Assembly (NCBI GenBank): GCA_021162325.1
Contig: JAGGYV010000025.1
Location: 1 to 5,822, forward strand
DNA length: 5,822 nt
From: Desulfobacteraceae bacterium
GTDB taxonomy: Bacteria; Desulfobacterota; Desulfobacteria; Desulfobacterales; Desulfosalsimonadaceae
Direction: 5' to 3'
This document shows, piece after piece, positions 1 to 5,294 of the stretch (positions within the stretch are counted from its first letter, which is position 1; each line of letters opens with the position of its first letter). The notes beneath the pieces were generated by a model. That model worked only from the letters and a program-made list of their open reading frames with translations, searched no databases and was not told the DNA's origin. Both the position numbers and the translations under genes were made by a program.

Positions 1-581
1 AATTCCCCGATAAATGCTTTTACCTTGTCATCCGCTTCCAGCTGCATGGTCTGTACGCAGTGGGAAATGATAAATCCGTCCATGCAGACCATTACGGGCA
101 ACCGGACATCCATGTTTTCCGCGATCTTCGGGGCCATAATCAGGTTATCATAGGCTTCCTGGTTGTTTTCCGCATAGAGCTGAACCCAGCCCGCATCCCG
201 CGCCCCCATAGAATCGCTATGATCCGCGTGAATATTGATCGGCGCAGACAGCGCACGATTAATCAGCGACATGACTATCGGCTGACGCATGCTGGCGGCA
301 ATATAAAGCATTTCCCACATTAGGGCCATACCTGCGGAACTCGTGGCGGTCATCACCCGACCGCCGGCTGCTGCCGCGCCGATACACGCGCTCATGGCGC
401 TATGCTCACTTTCCACGGTAATCATTTCCGTATCCACTTTTCCGTCTGCGACAAACTGGGCAAAATCCTCTATGACCTGTGTGGACGGTGTAATCGGAAA
501 CGCGGGGACCACGTCCGGATTGATCTGGCGCATGCATTCACTCATTGCCCCGGCACCCGTTATTGCTACTATTTTACTCAT
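1..581 (-). CDS. porA: Pyruvate (2-oxoacid):ferredoxin oxidoreductase, alpha subunit, N-terminal part
   Basis: The alpha subunit carries the pyrimidine-binding domain of the thiamine-diphosphate enzyme that oxidatively decarboxylates pyruvate with CoA to acetyl-CoA, CO2 and reduced ferredoxin in the cytoplasm. I translated 193 residues from ATG 581-579; the frame is open to the window edge, so about half of a usual ~390-residue subunit is present. Visible landmarks are PITPST (29-34), ESEHSA (57-62), TATSSAG (78-84), NRALSAPINIH (108-118) and DHSDSM (120-125). Thr31 and Arg109 sit where PFOR structures place the residues that hold the substrate carboxylate. The start is fixed by GGAG at 591-588, six bases upstream. 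It lies downstream of porG and porD in the gamma-delta-alpha order known from archaeal and Thermotoga-type enzymes; porB is expected beyond the edge. A branched-chain 2-oxoacid (VOR) specificity cannot be excluded, but the match to PorA is close along the whole length. Confidence 0.93.
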   Translation of the reverse strand, partial: MSKIVAITGAGAMSECMRQINPDVVPAFPITPSTQVIEDFAQFVADGKVDTEMITVESEHSAMSACIGAAAAGGRVMTATSSAGMALMWEMLYIAASMRQPIVMSLINRALSAPINIHADHSDSMGARDAGWVQLYAENNQEAYDNLIMAPKIAENMDVRLPVMVCMDGFIISHCVQTMQLEADDKVKAFIGE

Positions 582-604
582 GCTTTTCTCCAGTATACTA
601 ATTT

Positions 605-763
605 AACATCGAACATCGAACATTCACTATAAAAACATCGAACATCCAACGTTCAACTTCCAAGAAGGACTTTTATTCATTTTTATATTTTTAATTTCTC
701 AATTATAAAAAAACATCGCAAAGCGATAACCGTTCGATGTTGAAAGTTGAATGTTCGATGTTC
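605..763. repeat. Inverted AACATCG-type heptamer repeats between porD and porA
   Basis: The left arm has near-tandem 7-mers: AACATCG at 605 and 612, then AACATTC at 619, and another AACATCG at 634, followed by ATCCAACGTTCAACTTCC to about 661. The right arm carries the complement: GTTCGATGTT at 732-741 and 753-762. GAACATCGAACATTCA at 611-626 is an exact 16-bp inverted match to 748-763, so the spacer can fold into a large stem. The sequence between the arms is very AT-rich. Repeats of this word family recur in intergenic DNA of Desulfobacteraceae as I remember them, but I cannot count copies here. There is no coding potential; the element interrupts an otherwise tightly packed operon. Confidence 0.8.
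706..728 (-). terminator. Terminator- or attenuator-like hairpin plus T-run between porD and porA
   Basis: On the minus strand the segment reads ATCGC-TTT-GCGAT followed by G and a run of T (stem 727-715, T-run 713-708). An alternative larger stem pairs AACATCG (741-735) with CGATGTT (718-712), also ending in the T-run. Both face transcription from porD towards porA, so partial termination inside the operon is possible. A perfect TATAAT (707-702) overlaps the end of the T-run but has no convincing -35 box. The stem is short, so this is a moderate call. Confidence 0.38.
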
Positions 764-768
764 ATTAT

Positions 769-1107
769 TTAGTGTTCTTCTTTTATGTAATCAATCGCTA
801 TTTTCTTACCCTTTTTATTCACCGGGCACTCTTTTGCACAAAGACCGCATCCCTTACAGTGATAATAATTGATACTTTCAATCTCTTTTCTGGGTTTTCC
901 TGCTTTTGTTGTGCTGTCTTTTAACTGGAACGCATCTTCCGGACAGAACACCCAGCACGTTAAGCAGTTAATACAGTTGTCCGAATTCCATATCGGCCGT
1001 GAGGTCCGCCAGGTGCCTGTTTCATAATCCGCAGAGTTCCCGCCTTCGGCCACAACGCCGCCGATGGGCAGTTCCTGCCAGTCTTTTAATCGGTATTTAT
1101 CTTTCAT
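769..1107 (-). CDS. porD: Pyruvate:ferredoxin oxidoreductase, delta subunit (2x[4Fe-4S] ferredoxin)
   Basis: This 112-residue protein is the electron-transfer subunit that passes electrons from the thiamine centre to ferredoxin. It has two classical four-cysteine motifs: C45-x2-C48-x2-C51-x3-C55-P and C84-x2-C87-x2-C90-x3-C94-P, each expected to bind a [4Fe-4S] cluster. The N-terminal segment (KDWQELPIGGVVAEGGNS, 8-25) and the TGTWRTSRP stretch (30-38) are typical of PorD rather than of free ferredoxins. The ATG overlaps the porG stop by four bases (ATGA, 1107-1104), with GGGG at 1118-1115 as a possible ribosome site, which implies translational coupling. Length and motif spacing are normal for the family. 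The next gene, porA, is 187 nt away across a repeat-bearing spacer. Confidence 0.95.
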   Translation of the reverse strand: MKDKYRLKDWQELPIGGVVAEGGNSADYETGTWRTSRPIWNSDNCINCLTCWVFCPEDAFQLKDSTTKAGKPRKEIESINYYHCKGCGLCAKECPVNKKGKKIAIDYIKEEH

Positions 1108-1679
1108 ATCTCATCCCCTGTCTCATATCCCAGCCGCATGGCTTCAAGATTTTTTTGGACCAGCTCGGGTCCAAGCATTTTTGCAAACACATGTTCTGCT
1201 TCTTCAACGAGCTGATCAATGGAGATAATGTGGCTGGCGGCTTTTGCAAATGCCCCCATCATGGCGGAATTGGGGATTTCCTTATTAAAAAGTTCTCTGG
1301 ATATTCGGTTTGCCGGAATAGTGAATACTTTCTGGGTATCGGCTTTTAAAAGCGCTTTGATTTCTTTTGCCGGCCGTCGGGTATTAACGATATACCGGGT
1401 TTCCGGTTTAACGCCGGCAATAATCTTACCACTGCCGATCAGTGTCGGGTCCACCACTATCACAACATCCGGATTCTGGACCGGCGTGTGTATCCGGATT
1501 TCATGGTCTGAAAACCGATTAAATGCTCTCAGCGGCGCACCGCGTCTTTCCGGGCCGTATTCCGGAAACGCAACCACGAATTTCCCGCCGCCCTGCACGG
1601 CTTCGCCCAAAGACTTTGCACCGGTTACCGTTCCCTGACCACCGCGGCCATGCCACCGGACTTCATAAAACTTTGACAT
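1104..1679 (-). CDS. porG: Pyruvate:ferredoxin oxidoreductase, gamma subunit
   Basis: The gamma subunit forms the domain of 2-oxoacid:ferredoxin oxidoreductases that interacts with the other chains and contributes to CoA-dependent chemistry. From ATG 1679 the product has 191 residues. It begins with the family signature HGRGGQG (10-16), followed by PEYGPERRGAP (39-49) and a central VVIVVDPTLI strand. An ATG six codons upstream (1697) is in frame, but I chose 1679 because GGGAGG lies at 1690-1685, well placed for it, and because family members start a few residues before the GRGGQG loop. It is the first por gene in the window; 5' of it on the minus strand is non-coding sequence, so its promoter should lie there. 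It overlaps porD by 4 nt. Confidence 0.95.
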   Translation of the reverse strand: MSKFYEVRWHGRGGQGTVTGAKSLGEAVQGGGKFVVAFPEYGPERRGAPLRAFNRFSDHEIRIHTPVQNPDVVIVVDPTLIGSGKIIAGVKPETRYIVNTRRPAKEIKALLKADTQKVFTIPANRISRELFNKEIPNSAMMGAFAKAASHIISIDQLVEEAEHVFAKMLGPELVQKNLEAMRLGYETGDEI

Positions 1680-1684
1680 TTTTT

Positions 1685-1690
1685 CCTCCC
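1685..1690 (-). promoter_or_regulatory. Shine-Dalgarno site that sets the porG start
   Basis: GGGAGG on the minus strand, five bases before ATG 1679. The competing upstream ATG (1697-1695) would place this strong site inside the coding sequence, so the shorter start is preferred. Confidence 0.75.
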
Positions 1691-1753
1691 AAAACATATT
1701 CTTCCGCCCGCCAGGAACCTACCTGCCGGAAATTTTTTAAAACAGTTTGTTTT

Positions 1754-1780
1754 TGTATAATAATTTAAATCAGGAATCAA
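1754..1780 (-). promoter_or_regulatory. Possible por operon promoter
   Basis: Minus strand TTGATT (1780-1775) and TATACA (1759-1754) are separated by 15 bases, within AT-rich sequence about 75 bases before the porG start. The spacer is short for a sigma-70 promoter, so this is a tentative call made mainly on position. Confidence 0.28.
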
Positions 1781-1832
1781 CCCTCTATTTAAAAGGAGTT
1801 CACATGTTATAGGGGGCACCCATTAAAGGACG

Positions 1833-1884
1833 GGTCTTCATTCTTTACAGACAAGATAAATATTCTTTGTCAAAAATGAAGACC
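1833..1884. repeat. Imperfect 52-nt inverted repeat (stem-loop)
   Basis: GGTCTTCATT (1833-1842) is the exact complement of AATGAAGACC (1875-1884). Inside, GACAA (1850-1854) pairs with TTGTC (1867-1871), leaving an AT-rich loop. There is no T-run after either arm, so it is not a standard intrinsic terminator. It could be a structured RNA end or a remnant of a small mobile element. Confidence 0.55.
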
Positions 1885-1987
1885 TGACCGTTCGCAGTAA
1901 CAGCAATGAGGACGAATTCAAGTCGGACCAAGTCAACGGCCTGATAACAAAATAAATAAGCCTTAAAAAAGCCCCTCATAACGTCTA

Positions 1988-2021
1988 AAACCCGCCTTTT
2001 TGGCACCAAAAAGGCGGGTTT
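1988..2021. terminator. Strong palindrome, probable (bidirectional) terminator
   Basis: AAACCCGCCTTTTTGG (1988-2003) is the exact complement of CCAAAAAGGCGGGTTT (2006-2021), with CA between them: a 16-bp GC-clamped stem with short T tracts at both ends. On the minus strand it begins at the stop codon (2022-2020) of the ATPase remnant, which suggests it was that gene's terminator. In the other direction no gene in the window reads into it. Confidence 0.6.
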
Positions 2022-2157
2022 AAAGAATCTTGCCGATATCACGCCATCCGGTCACATGAAAATCTTCCCGGACATAACCGCTGTCTCCGCCATAAATAAC
2101 AATACGATTCCTGATATCGTTGGATAGTTTTGAAAAAAAGCGAAGTCCCTTGAAAAA
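2020..2157 (-). pseudogene. 3' remnant of a DUF4143 / AAA_14-type ATPase gene
   Basis: The minus strand encodes 45 residues ending at TAA 2022-2020. They include FFKGLRFFSKLSND (1-14), IVIYGGDSGYVREDFHV (19-35) and a final GWRDIGKIL. This matches, from memory, the extreme C-terminus of the widespread AAA_14/DUF4143 ATPases, where a DFxKGL-xxF-xKL segment precedes a VVYGGD strand and a closing W-R. Immediately upstream in the same frame is TGA (2160-2158), and no continuing homology is evident further out, so only about a tenth of a usual ~400-residue protein survives. The terminator-like palindrome follows directly. Full-length relatives are often accessory genes, consistent with turnover in this gap. 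Confidence 0.6.
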
Positions 2158-2413
2158 TCATTTTCCGGAAAACTGGTTCCTCAGGATGAAATCCATGAAC
2201 CGGCACCTTGGCTTTCAGCTATTGGGTAATGTTAAATTACAAAGTTGCTGGCAACAACTTACTCACAAATACCTGGTTCCGTGCAGTGGTATGTTTTTTC
2301 CCGTCTAATTAAATTGTTTCCCCTATCCTGACTGATGTTAGAATAACTATATTCCATATGCAAAACTTCAACTATTGCATTAATCGGTGCATATTAAATA
2401 TATTTTTTAGCTA

Positions 2414-2471
2414 ATTAATGTACACTCTTTACATTTGTACATTAATCGTGTACAACGATAAAAAATGTACA
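2414..2471 (+). promoter_or_regulatory. Four-site TGTACA operator of the abiE locus
   Basis: TGTACA occurs at 2419-2424, 2436-2441, 2449-2454 and 2466-2471. They form two units of TGTACA-N11-TGTACA, each 23 bp, offset by exactly 30 bp. The first unit extends to an 11-bp perfect inverted repeat, ATTAATGTACA (2414-2424) against TGTACATTAAT (2436-2446). The sites straddle the predicted -35 and -10 boxes and end 12 bases before the antitoxin ATG. AbiEi antitoxins are known to repress their own promoter by binding two inverted repeats, and the downstream protein has a winged helix, so autorepression is the natural reading. Confidence 0.65.
2428..2456 (+). promoter_or_regulatory. Predicted abiE promoter
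   Basis: TTTACA (2428-2433) and TACAAC (2451-2456) are 17 bases apart, interleaved with the TGTACA sites. A transcript from about 2463 would have a leader of about 20 bases to ATG 2484. TTGCAT (2375-2380)/TATATT (2399-2404) is an alternative with an 18-base spacer. Confidence 0.42.
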
Positions 2472-2483
2472 AACTTAATTCGT

Positions 2484-3551
2484 ATGGCTAAAAAGATGAA
2501 AACAAAAAAAAATGACAATCACCGTTTCACTGGCGCAATGGAAATTCTTGATATCGCAAAACAGGCATTTGAAGAGACTGCCGGATGCAATATGCAGATC
2601 CAAAAGGCTGCGACTGCCGGAGAAAATCAGCACGATGCCATAATACAGATCAATGCGCCGGAAGGTCCGGTAAAAACGTATTACGTTGAAATAAAAGCAA
2701 CAATTACAAAAGCGACGTTAGGCTATGTCGCGGAGCGGATACACCGTTTTAAAAAGCCTGCAATGTTTGTTACCCGGCATGTCACCCCACAAATGGCCGA
2801 ACGTTTGCGCGAACGGAACATTGCATTTATTGATACTGCGGGAAATGCCTATATCCATGATCCGCCGATATTTATTTATATTATTGGCAATAAAAAAAAA
2901 GATGCCCCCAAAAAAAATACCATCGGACGGGCATTTCGGCCCACCGGCCTGAAAGTTGTTTTTGCATTGCTTTGTCAGCCGGAATTGGTAAAAGAACCAT
3001 ACCGGGTCATTGTAAAAAACACAAATGTAGCCCAGGGGACAGTTGGTTGGGTCTTGAACGATCTAAGGCAACAGAATTTTCTGGTAGATAGAGGAAAATA
3101 CGGTCGTAAACTGATCAATGGTGAAAAACTGCTTAATACATGGGTTGAAACATATAATAGAGAGCTCCGCCCCAAATTACTTATTGGGAGATATACAACA
3201 AAAAAAACAGGGTGGTGGAAAAATATCGATGGGCAGAATACAAGCGTATGTCTGGGCGCAGAACCGGCGGCGGCTGTTTTAACAAAATACCTTCAGCCCG
3301 AAACAATCACCATCTATGCCCCTGAAAAAATCAATCCGTTTCTTTTAACGCATCAGTTAAAAAAAGATCCAAATGGGGATGTTGAATTATTTAAAAAATT
3401 CTGGGAATTTGATTATCCCTTAAAGAATGAAGGTATTGCTCCGCCCCTGCTTGTCTATGCAGACCTTATGGCAACGGGAAATGACAGAAATATTGAAACG
3501 GCAAGAATGATCTATGACAAATTCATCCATCGATTTATCAAAAAATTGTGA
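2484..3551 (+). CDS. Type IV toxin-antitoxin system AbiEi-family antitoxin / transcriptional regulator
   Basis: The 355-residue product resembles the AbiEi_2-type antitoxins that neutralise AbiEii nucleotidyltransferases and repress their own operon. Three parts are visible. Residues 20-135 form an alpha/beta domain with HDAIIQI (50-56), YYVEIK (66-71) and FIDTAGNAYIH (115-125); the D51...E69-x-K71 pattern recalls a PD-(D/E)xK fold. Residues about 154-202 form a winged helix (TGLKVVFALLCQPEL, then NVAQGTVGWVLNDLRQQNFLV). The C-terminus has the family-like PPLLVYADLMATG...RNIETARMIYDKF. The frame is open from ATG 2418, but that start would place all four operator sites inside the gene, so I prefer ATG 2484; ATG 2496 (codon 5) is also possible. 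No good Shine-Dalgarno precedes any of them. The next gene encodes the cognate nucleotidyltransferase on the same strand. Runs of A and low GC differ from the por genes and suggest acquisition by transfer. Confidence 0.82.
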   Translation: MAKKMKTKKNDNHRFTGAMEILDIAKQAFEETAGCNMQIQKAATAGENQHDAIIQINAPEGPVKTYYVEIKATITKATLGYVAERIHRFKKPAMFVTRHVTPQMAERLRERNIAFIDTAGNAYIHDPPIFIYIIGNKKKDAPKKNTIGRAFRPTGLKVVFALLCQPELVKEPYRVIVKNTNVAQGTVGWVLNDLRQQNFLVDRGKYGRKLINGEKLLNTWVETYNRELRPKLLIGRYTTKKTGWWKNIDGQNTSVCLGAEPAAAVLTKYLQPETITIYAPEKINPFLLTHQLKKDPNGDVELFKKFWEFDYPLKNEGIAPPLLVYADLMATGNDRNIETARMIYDKFIHRFIKKL

Positions 3552-3572
3552 TCAGTGAATAATCGATTGCCT

Positions 3573-3604
3573 GGAGGAAATCAGTGATCAGGCAAAAAAT
3601 CTGA
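3573..3604 (+). promoter_or_regulatory. Shine-Dalgarno plus six-codon leader ORF before the toxin gene
   Basis: GGAGGA (3573-3578) is the best ribosome site in the locus. Five bases later GTG (3584) opens a frame coding for MIRQKI and stopping at TGA 3602-3604, two bases before the toxin ATG at 3607. This arrangement would allow termination-reinitiation into the toxin gene. The alternative is that the GGAGGA lies inside the true toxin coding sequence, with a frameshift near 3561. Confidence 0.4.
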
Positions 3605-3606
3605 AT

Positions 3607-4368
3607 ATGGACTTTTTTGTAGTGGGTGCTCTGGTCCGCATTCTGATTCTTGAACAGCATTATAATATACCTATAGGTGTGGCGACCCTGGATATTGATA
3701 TCGCAATTACCATGGTTGACTGGAAACATTACAAAAAATTCAGAGAATCCCTGATCTTTGCTGGATCATTTACGCCAGCTCCTAAAATATATCATCGCCT
3801 GAAGTTCAAAGATGATTTTCCTGTGGATTTAATCCCGTTTGGGGCTGTGGAAACGTCGGCGGGATTAATCCAGTGGCCCCCGGATCAGTCCGTTGAAATG
3901 AATGTAACCGGTTTTCAGGATGTGTTAAATGACACAATCCTTGTGCATCTATCTGACAAACTGGATGTCCGTTTTGCATCTCTGCCCGGGATGGCAGTTT
4001 TAAAACTGATTGCATGGCGGGATCGGCATAATGAATTTCCCGCAAAAGATGCCATTGATATTGCCACCCTGCTAAAATACTATCTGGATGCGGGTAATGA
4101 TGAAAGGATGTTTGAGCAGCACGCCGACTTGATGGAGTCAGCGGATTTTGATTTTGAACTGGCAGGCGCCAGAATGCTGGGACGTGATATGGCAAAAATC
4201 ATGAGTCTGCAAACAAAAAAAACGGTATTGGAAATTTTAGATCGTTATACGGACCCGGATGGAAACGATCGTCTGACTCAGTCAATAACACGATGGCTGC
4301 CGGGAAAGAATTATGAAAAAGCCATGAATTTGTTAATAAATCTTAAAGCCGGGATTTTGGATAAATAA
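3607..4368 (+). CDS. AbiEii/AbiGii-family nucleotidyltransferase toxin (start uncertain)
   Basis: The 253-residue product belongs to the AbiEii-type nucleotidyltransferases, toxins of type IV TA systems that are thought to transfer nucleotides to an RNA or other target and stop growth. It shows FFVVGA (3-8), the metal-binding D29-x-D31 in TLDIDIAI (27-34), a third acidic residue in VDLIPFG (D74, 73-79), WPPD (90-93), and the helical KLIAWRDR (133-140) with KDAIDIATLL (147-156). ATG 3607 is only two residues before FFVVGA, whereas relatives have some 20-25 residues there. The same frame upstream (3559-3606) reads plausibly as LEEISDQAKNLN but has no standard start codon after TGA 3556-3558. 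Residues after VGA (LVRI) and before DID (V25) differ from the usual VGATARD and R-ATxDID. The gene follows the antitoxin on the same strand and is followed 19-31 nt later by rbgA with no terminator. Confidence 0.82.
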   Translation: MDFFVVGALVRILILEQHYNIPIGVATLDIDIAITMVDWKHYKKFRESLIFAGSFTPAPKIYHRLKFKDDFPVDLIPFGAVETSAGLIQWPPDQSVEMNVTGFQDVLNDTILVHLSDKLDVRFASLPGMAVLKLIAWRDRHNEFPAKDAIDIATLLKYYLDAGNDERMFEQHADLMESADFDFELAGARMLGRDMAKIMSLQTKKTVLEILDRYTDPDGNDRLTQSITRWLPGKNYEKAMNLLINLKAGILDK

Positions 4369-4399
4369 AACTGCATATTAAAAACAAATGGTGTTTGTA

Positions 4400-5230
4400 A
4401 TGACTGAAAATGTAAACTGGTTTCCAAAACATATGAAAGATTCTGAGGATCTTTTAAAAAAGAATTTGAAAGCAGTCAATATTGTTTTCGAGGTGTTGGA
4501 TGCAAGGGCTCCCTTATCCAGTAAAGATATGAATATTGATAGAATCATCGGGCAAAAAGCAAAAATAGTCATTTTGAATAAATGTGACCTGAGCAGTGAT
4601 GACGGCAATAAACAGTGGGTTTCTTTTTTTAACAAAGGGGATACCGAGACAGCGTTGGTAAGTGCTGTTACCGGTGATGGGTTAAAAAATATTACAAATT
4701 TAGCCCGTAAGGTAATTACTAAGGCTGGAATCAAAAGTAAATCCATAAGAGTCATGGTGGCAGGTATACCCAATGTGGGTAAATCCACTTTGATTAATTG
4801 TATGGCCGGGAAAAAAAAGGCCAGGGCTGCCAATAAGCCTGGTGTTACACGGGCGAAACAGTGGATAGATGCAAAATCACAATTTGAACTTCTGGATACG
4901 CCGGGAATTTTGCGCCCCAGAGAAGATAAAGAAACTGTTTTAAATCTCGCCTTTATCGGAACCATAAATGATGATGTCCTGGATGTGGGGACGCTTGCAT
5001 CTGATCTTATAGAAAAACTGGTTGGAATTGTTCCGGAAGAATTATGTGCCAGATTCAAAATTGATATTAACGATAAAACGCCCCTTGAAATCCTGGAAAC
5101 TATTGCAGCCAAAAGAGGCTGCCTTATGAAAGGGGGTATGGTCGATTATATTCGCGTGTCCGGTATTGTTTTGAGTGAATTCAGAAAAGGGAGACTGGGT
5201 AAAATTACTTTGGAATATCCAGCTTGTTAA
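4400..5230 (+). CDS. rbgA: Ribosome biogenesis GTPase YlqF/RbgA
   Basis: RbgA/YlqF is a cytoplasmic GTPase that acts late in 50S subunit assembly. The 276-residue product has the circularly permuted G-motif order of the family: G4 NKCD (60-63), G5-like SAVTG (88-92), then the P-loop GIPNVGKSTLIN (122-133), G2 Thr in GVTR (148-151) and G3 DTPG (166-169). The N-terminal WFPKHM (7-12) and DARAPLSS (34-41) are family hallmarks, and the C-terminal ~80 residues form the helical domain with the DYIRVSG...FRKGRLG ending. An in-frame ATG at 4388 would add MVFV; I chose 4400 because relatives begin a few residues before W-F-P. Neither start has a clear ribosome site. It lies close behind the toxin gene and may receive its transcript, and it precedes hflX on the same strand. 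Confidence 0.94.
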   Translation: MTENVNWFPKHMKDSEDLLKKNLKAVNIVFEVLDARAPLSSKDMNIDRIIGQKAKIVILNKCDLSSDDGNKQWVSFFNKGDTETALVSAVTGDGLKNITNLARKVITKAGIKSKSIRVMVAGIPNVGKSTLINCMAGKKKARAANKPGVTRAKQWIDAKSQFELLDTPGILRPREDKETVLNLAFIGTINDDVLDVGTLASDLIEKLVGIVPEELCARFKIDINDKTPLEILETIAAKRGCLMKGGMVDYIRVSGIVLSEFRKGRLGKITLEYPAC

Positions 5231-5294
5231 TGGGGTTGTTAATGGAAACGAAAAAACAACATTTTAAATTGAATACGAATGGTCAAACCAAAAC

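Larger units (their letters stand above)
1698..2413. other. Intergenic region without an intact gene
   Basis: About 700 bases separate porG from the toxin-antitoxin promoter. I find no convincing gene on either strand. The stretch holds the possible por promoter, a 52-nt dyad (1833-1884), a palindromic terminator (1988-2021), the 3' remnant of an ATPase gene (2020-2157, minus) and a small hairpin GTTGC-TG-GCAAC (2244-2255). A 65-codon minus-strand frame at 1845-2042 is open but has no ribosome site and no family resemblance. Sequence from about 2290 on is strongly AT-rich and carries a second possible promoter, TTGCAT (2375-2380) with TATATT (2399-2404) at 18 bases. Confidence 0.6.

Noticed and set aside
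60..606. Plus-strand frames opposite porA
   Set aside because: They are antisense shadows of the strongly conserved porA frame.
605..763. CRISPR array
   Set aside because: The repeats are 7-mers in inverted arms without regular spacers of constant length.
1695..1697. Upstream start for porG
   Set aside because: The strong GGGAGG site lies between this ATG and the next one and correctly serves ATG 1679.
1845..2042. 65-codon minus-strand open frame
   Set aside because: It runs through the terminator palindrome and overlaps the ATPase remnant out of frame, with no ribosome site and no family resemblance.
2120..2308. 62-codon plus-strand open frame
   Set aside because: It has no ribosome site and no recognisable family, and its first part lies opposite the ATPase remnant.
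2419..2471. CRISPR-like or iteron-like repeat set
   Set aside because: The units are only 6 bp, number four, and fit a promoter-operator layout; there is no replication gene or AT-rich origin context with other origin signals.
2418..2483. Longer antitoxin start at ATG 2418
   Set aside because: It would place all four TGTACA sites and the predicted promoter inside the coding sequence; the added residues (MYTLYICTLIVYN...) look like translated operator repeats.
4378..5112. 244-codon minus-strand frame opposite rbgA
   Set aside because: It is low-complexity hydrophobic translation of the complement of rbgA, whose sense strand has all GTPase motifs.
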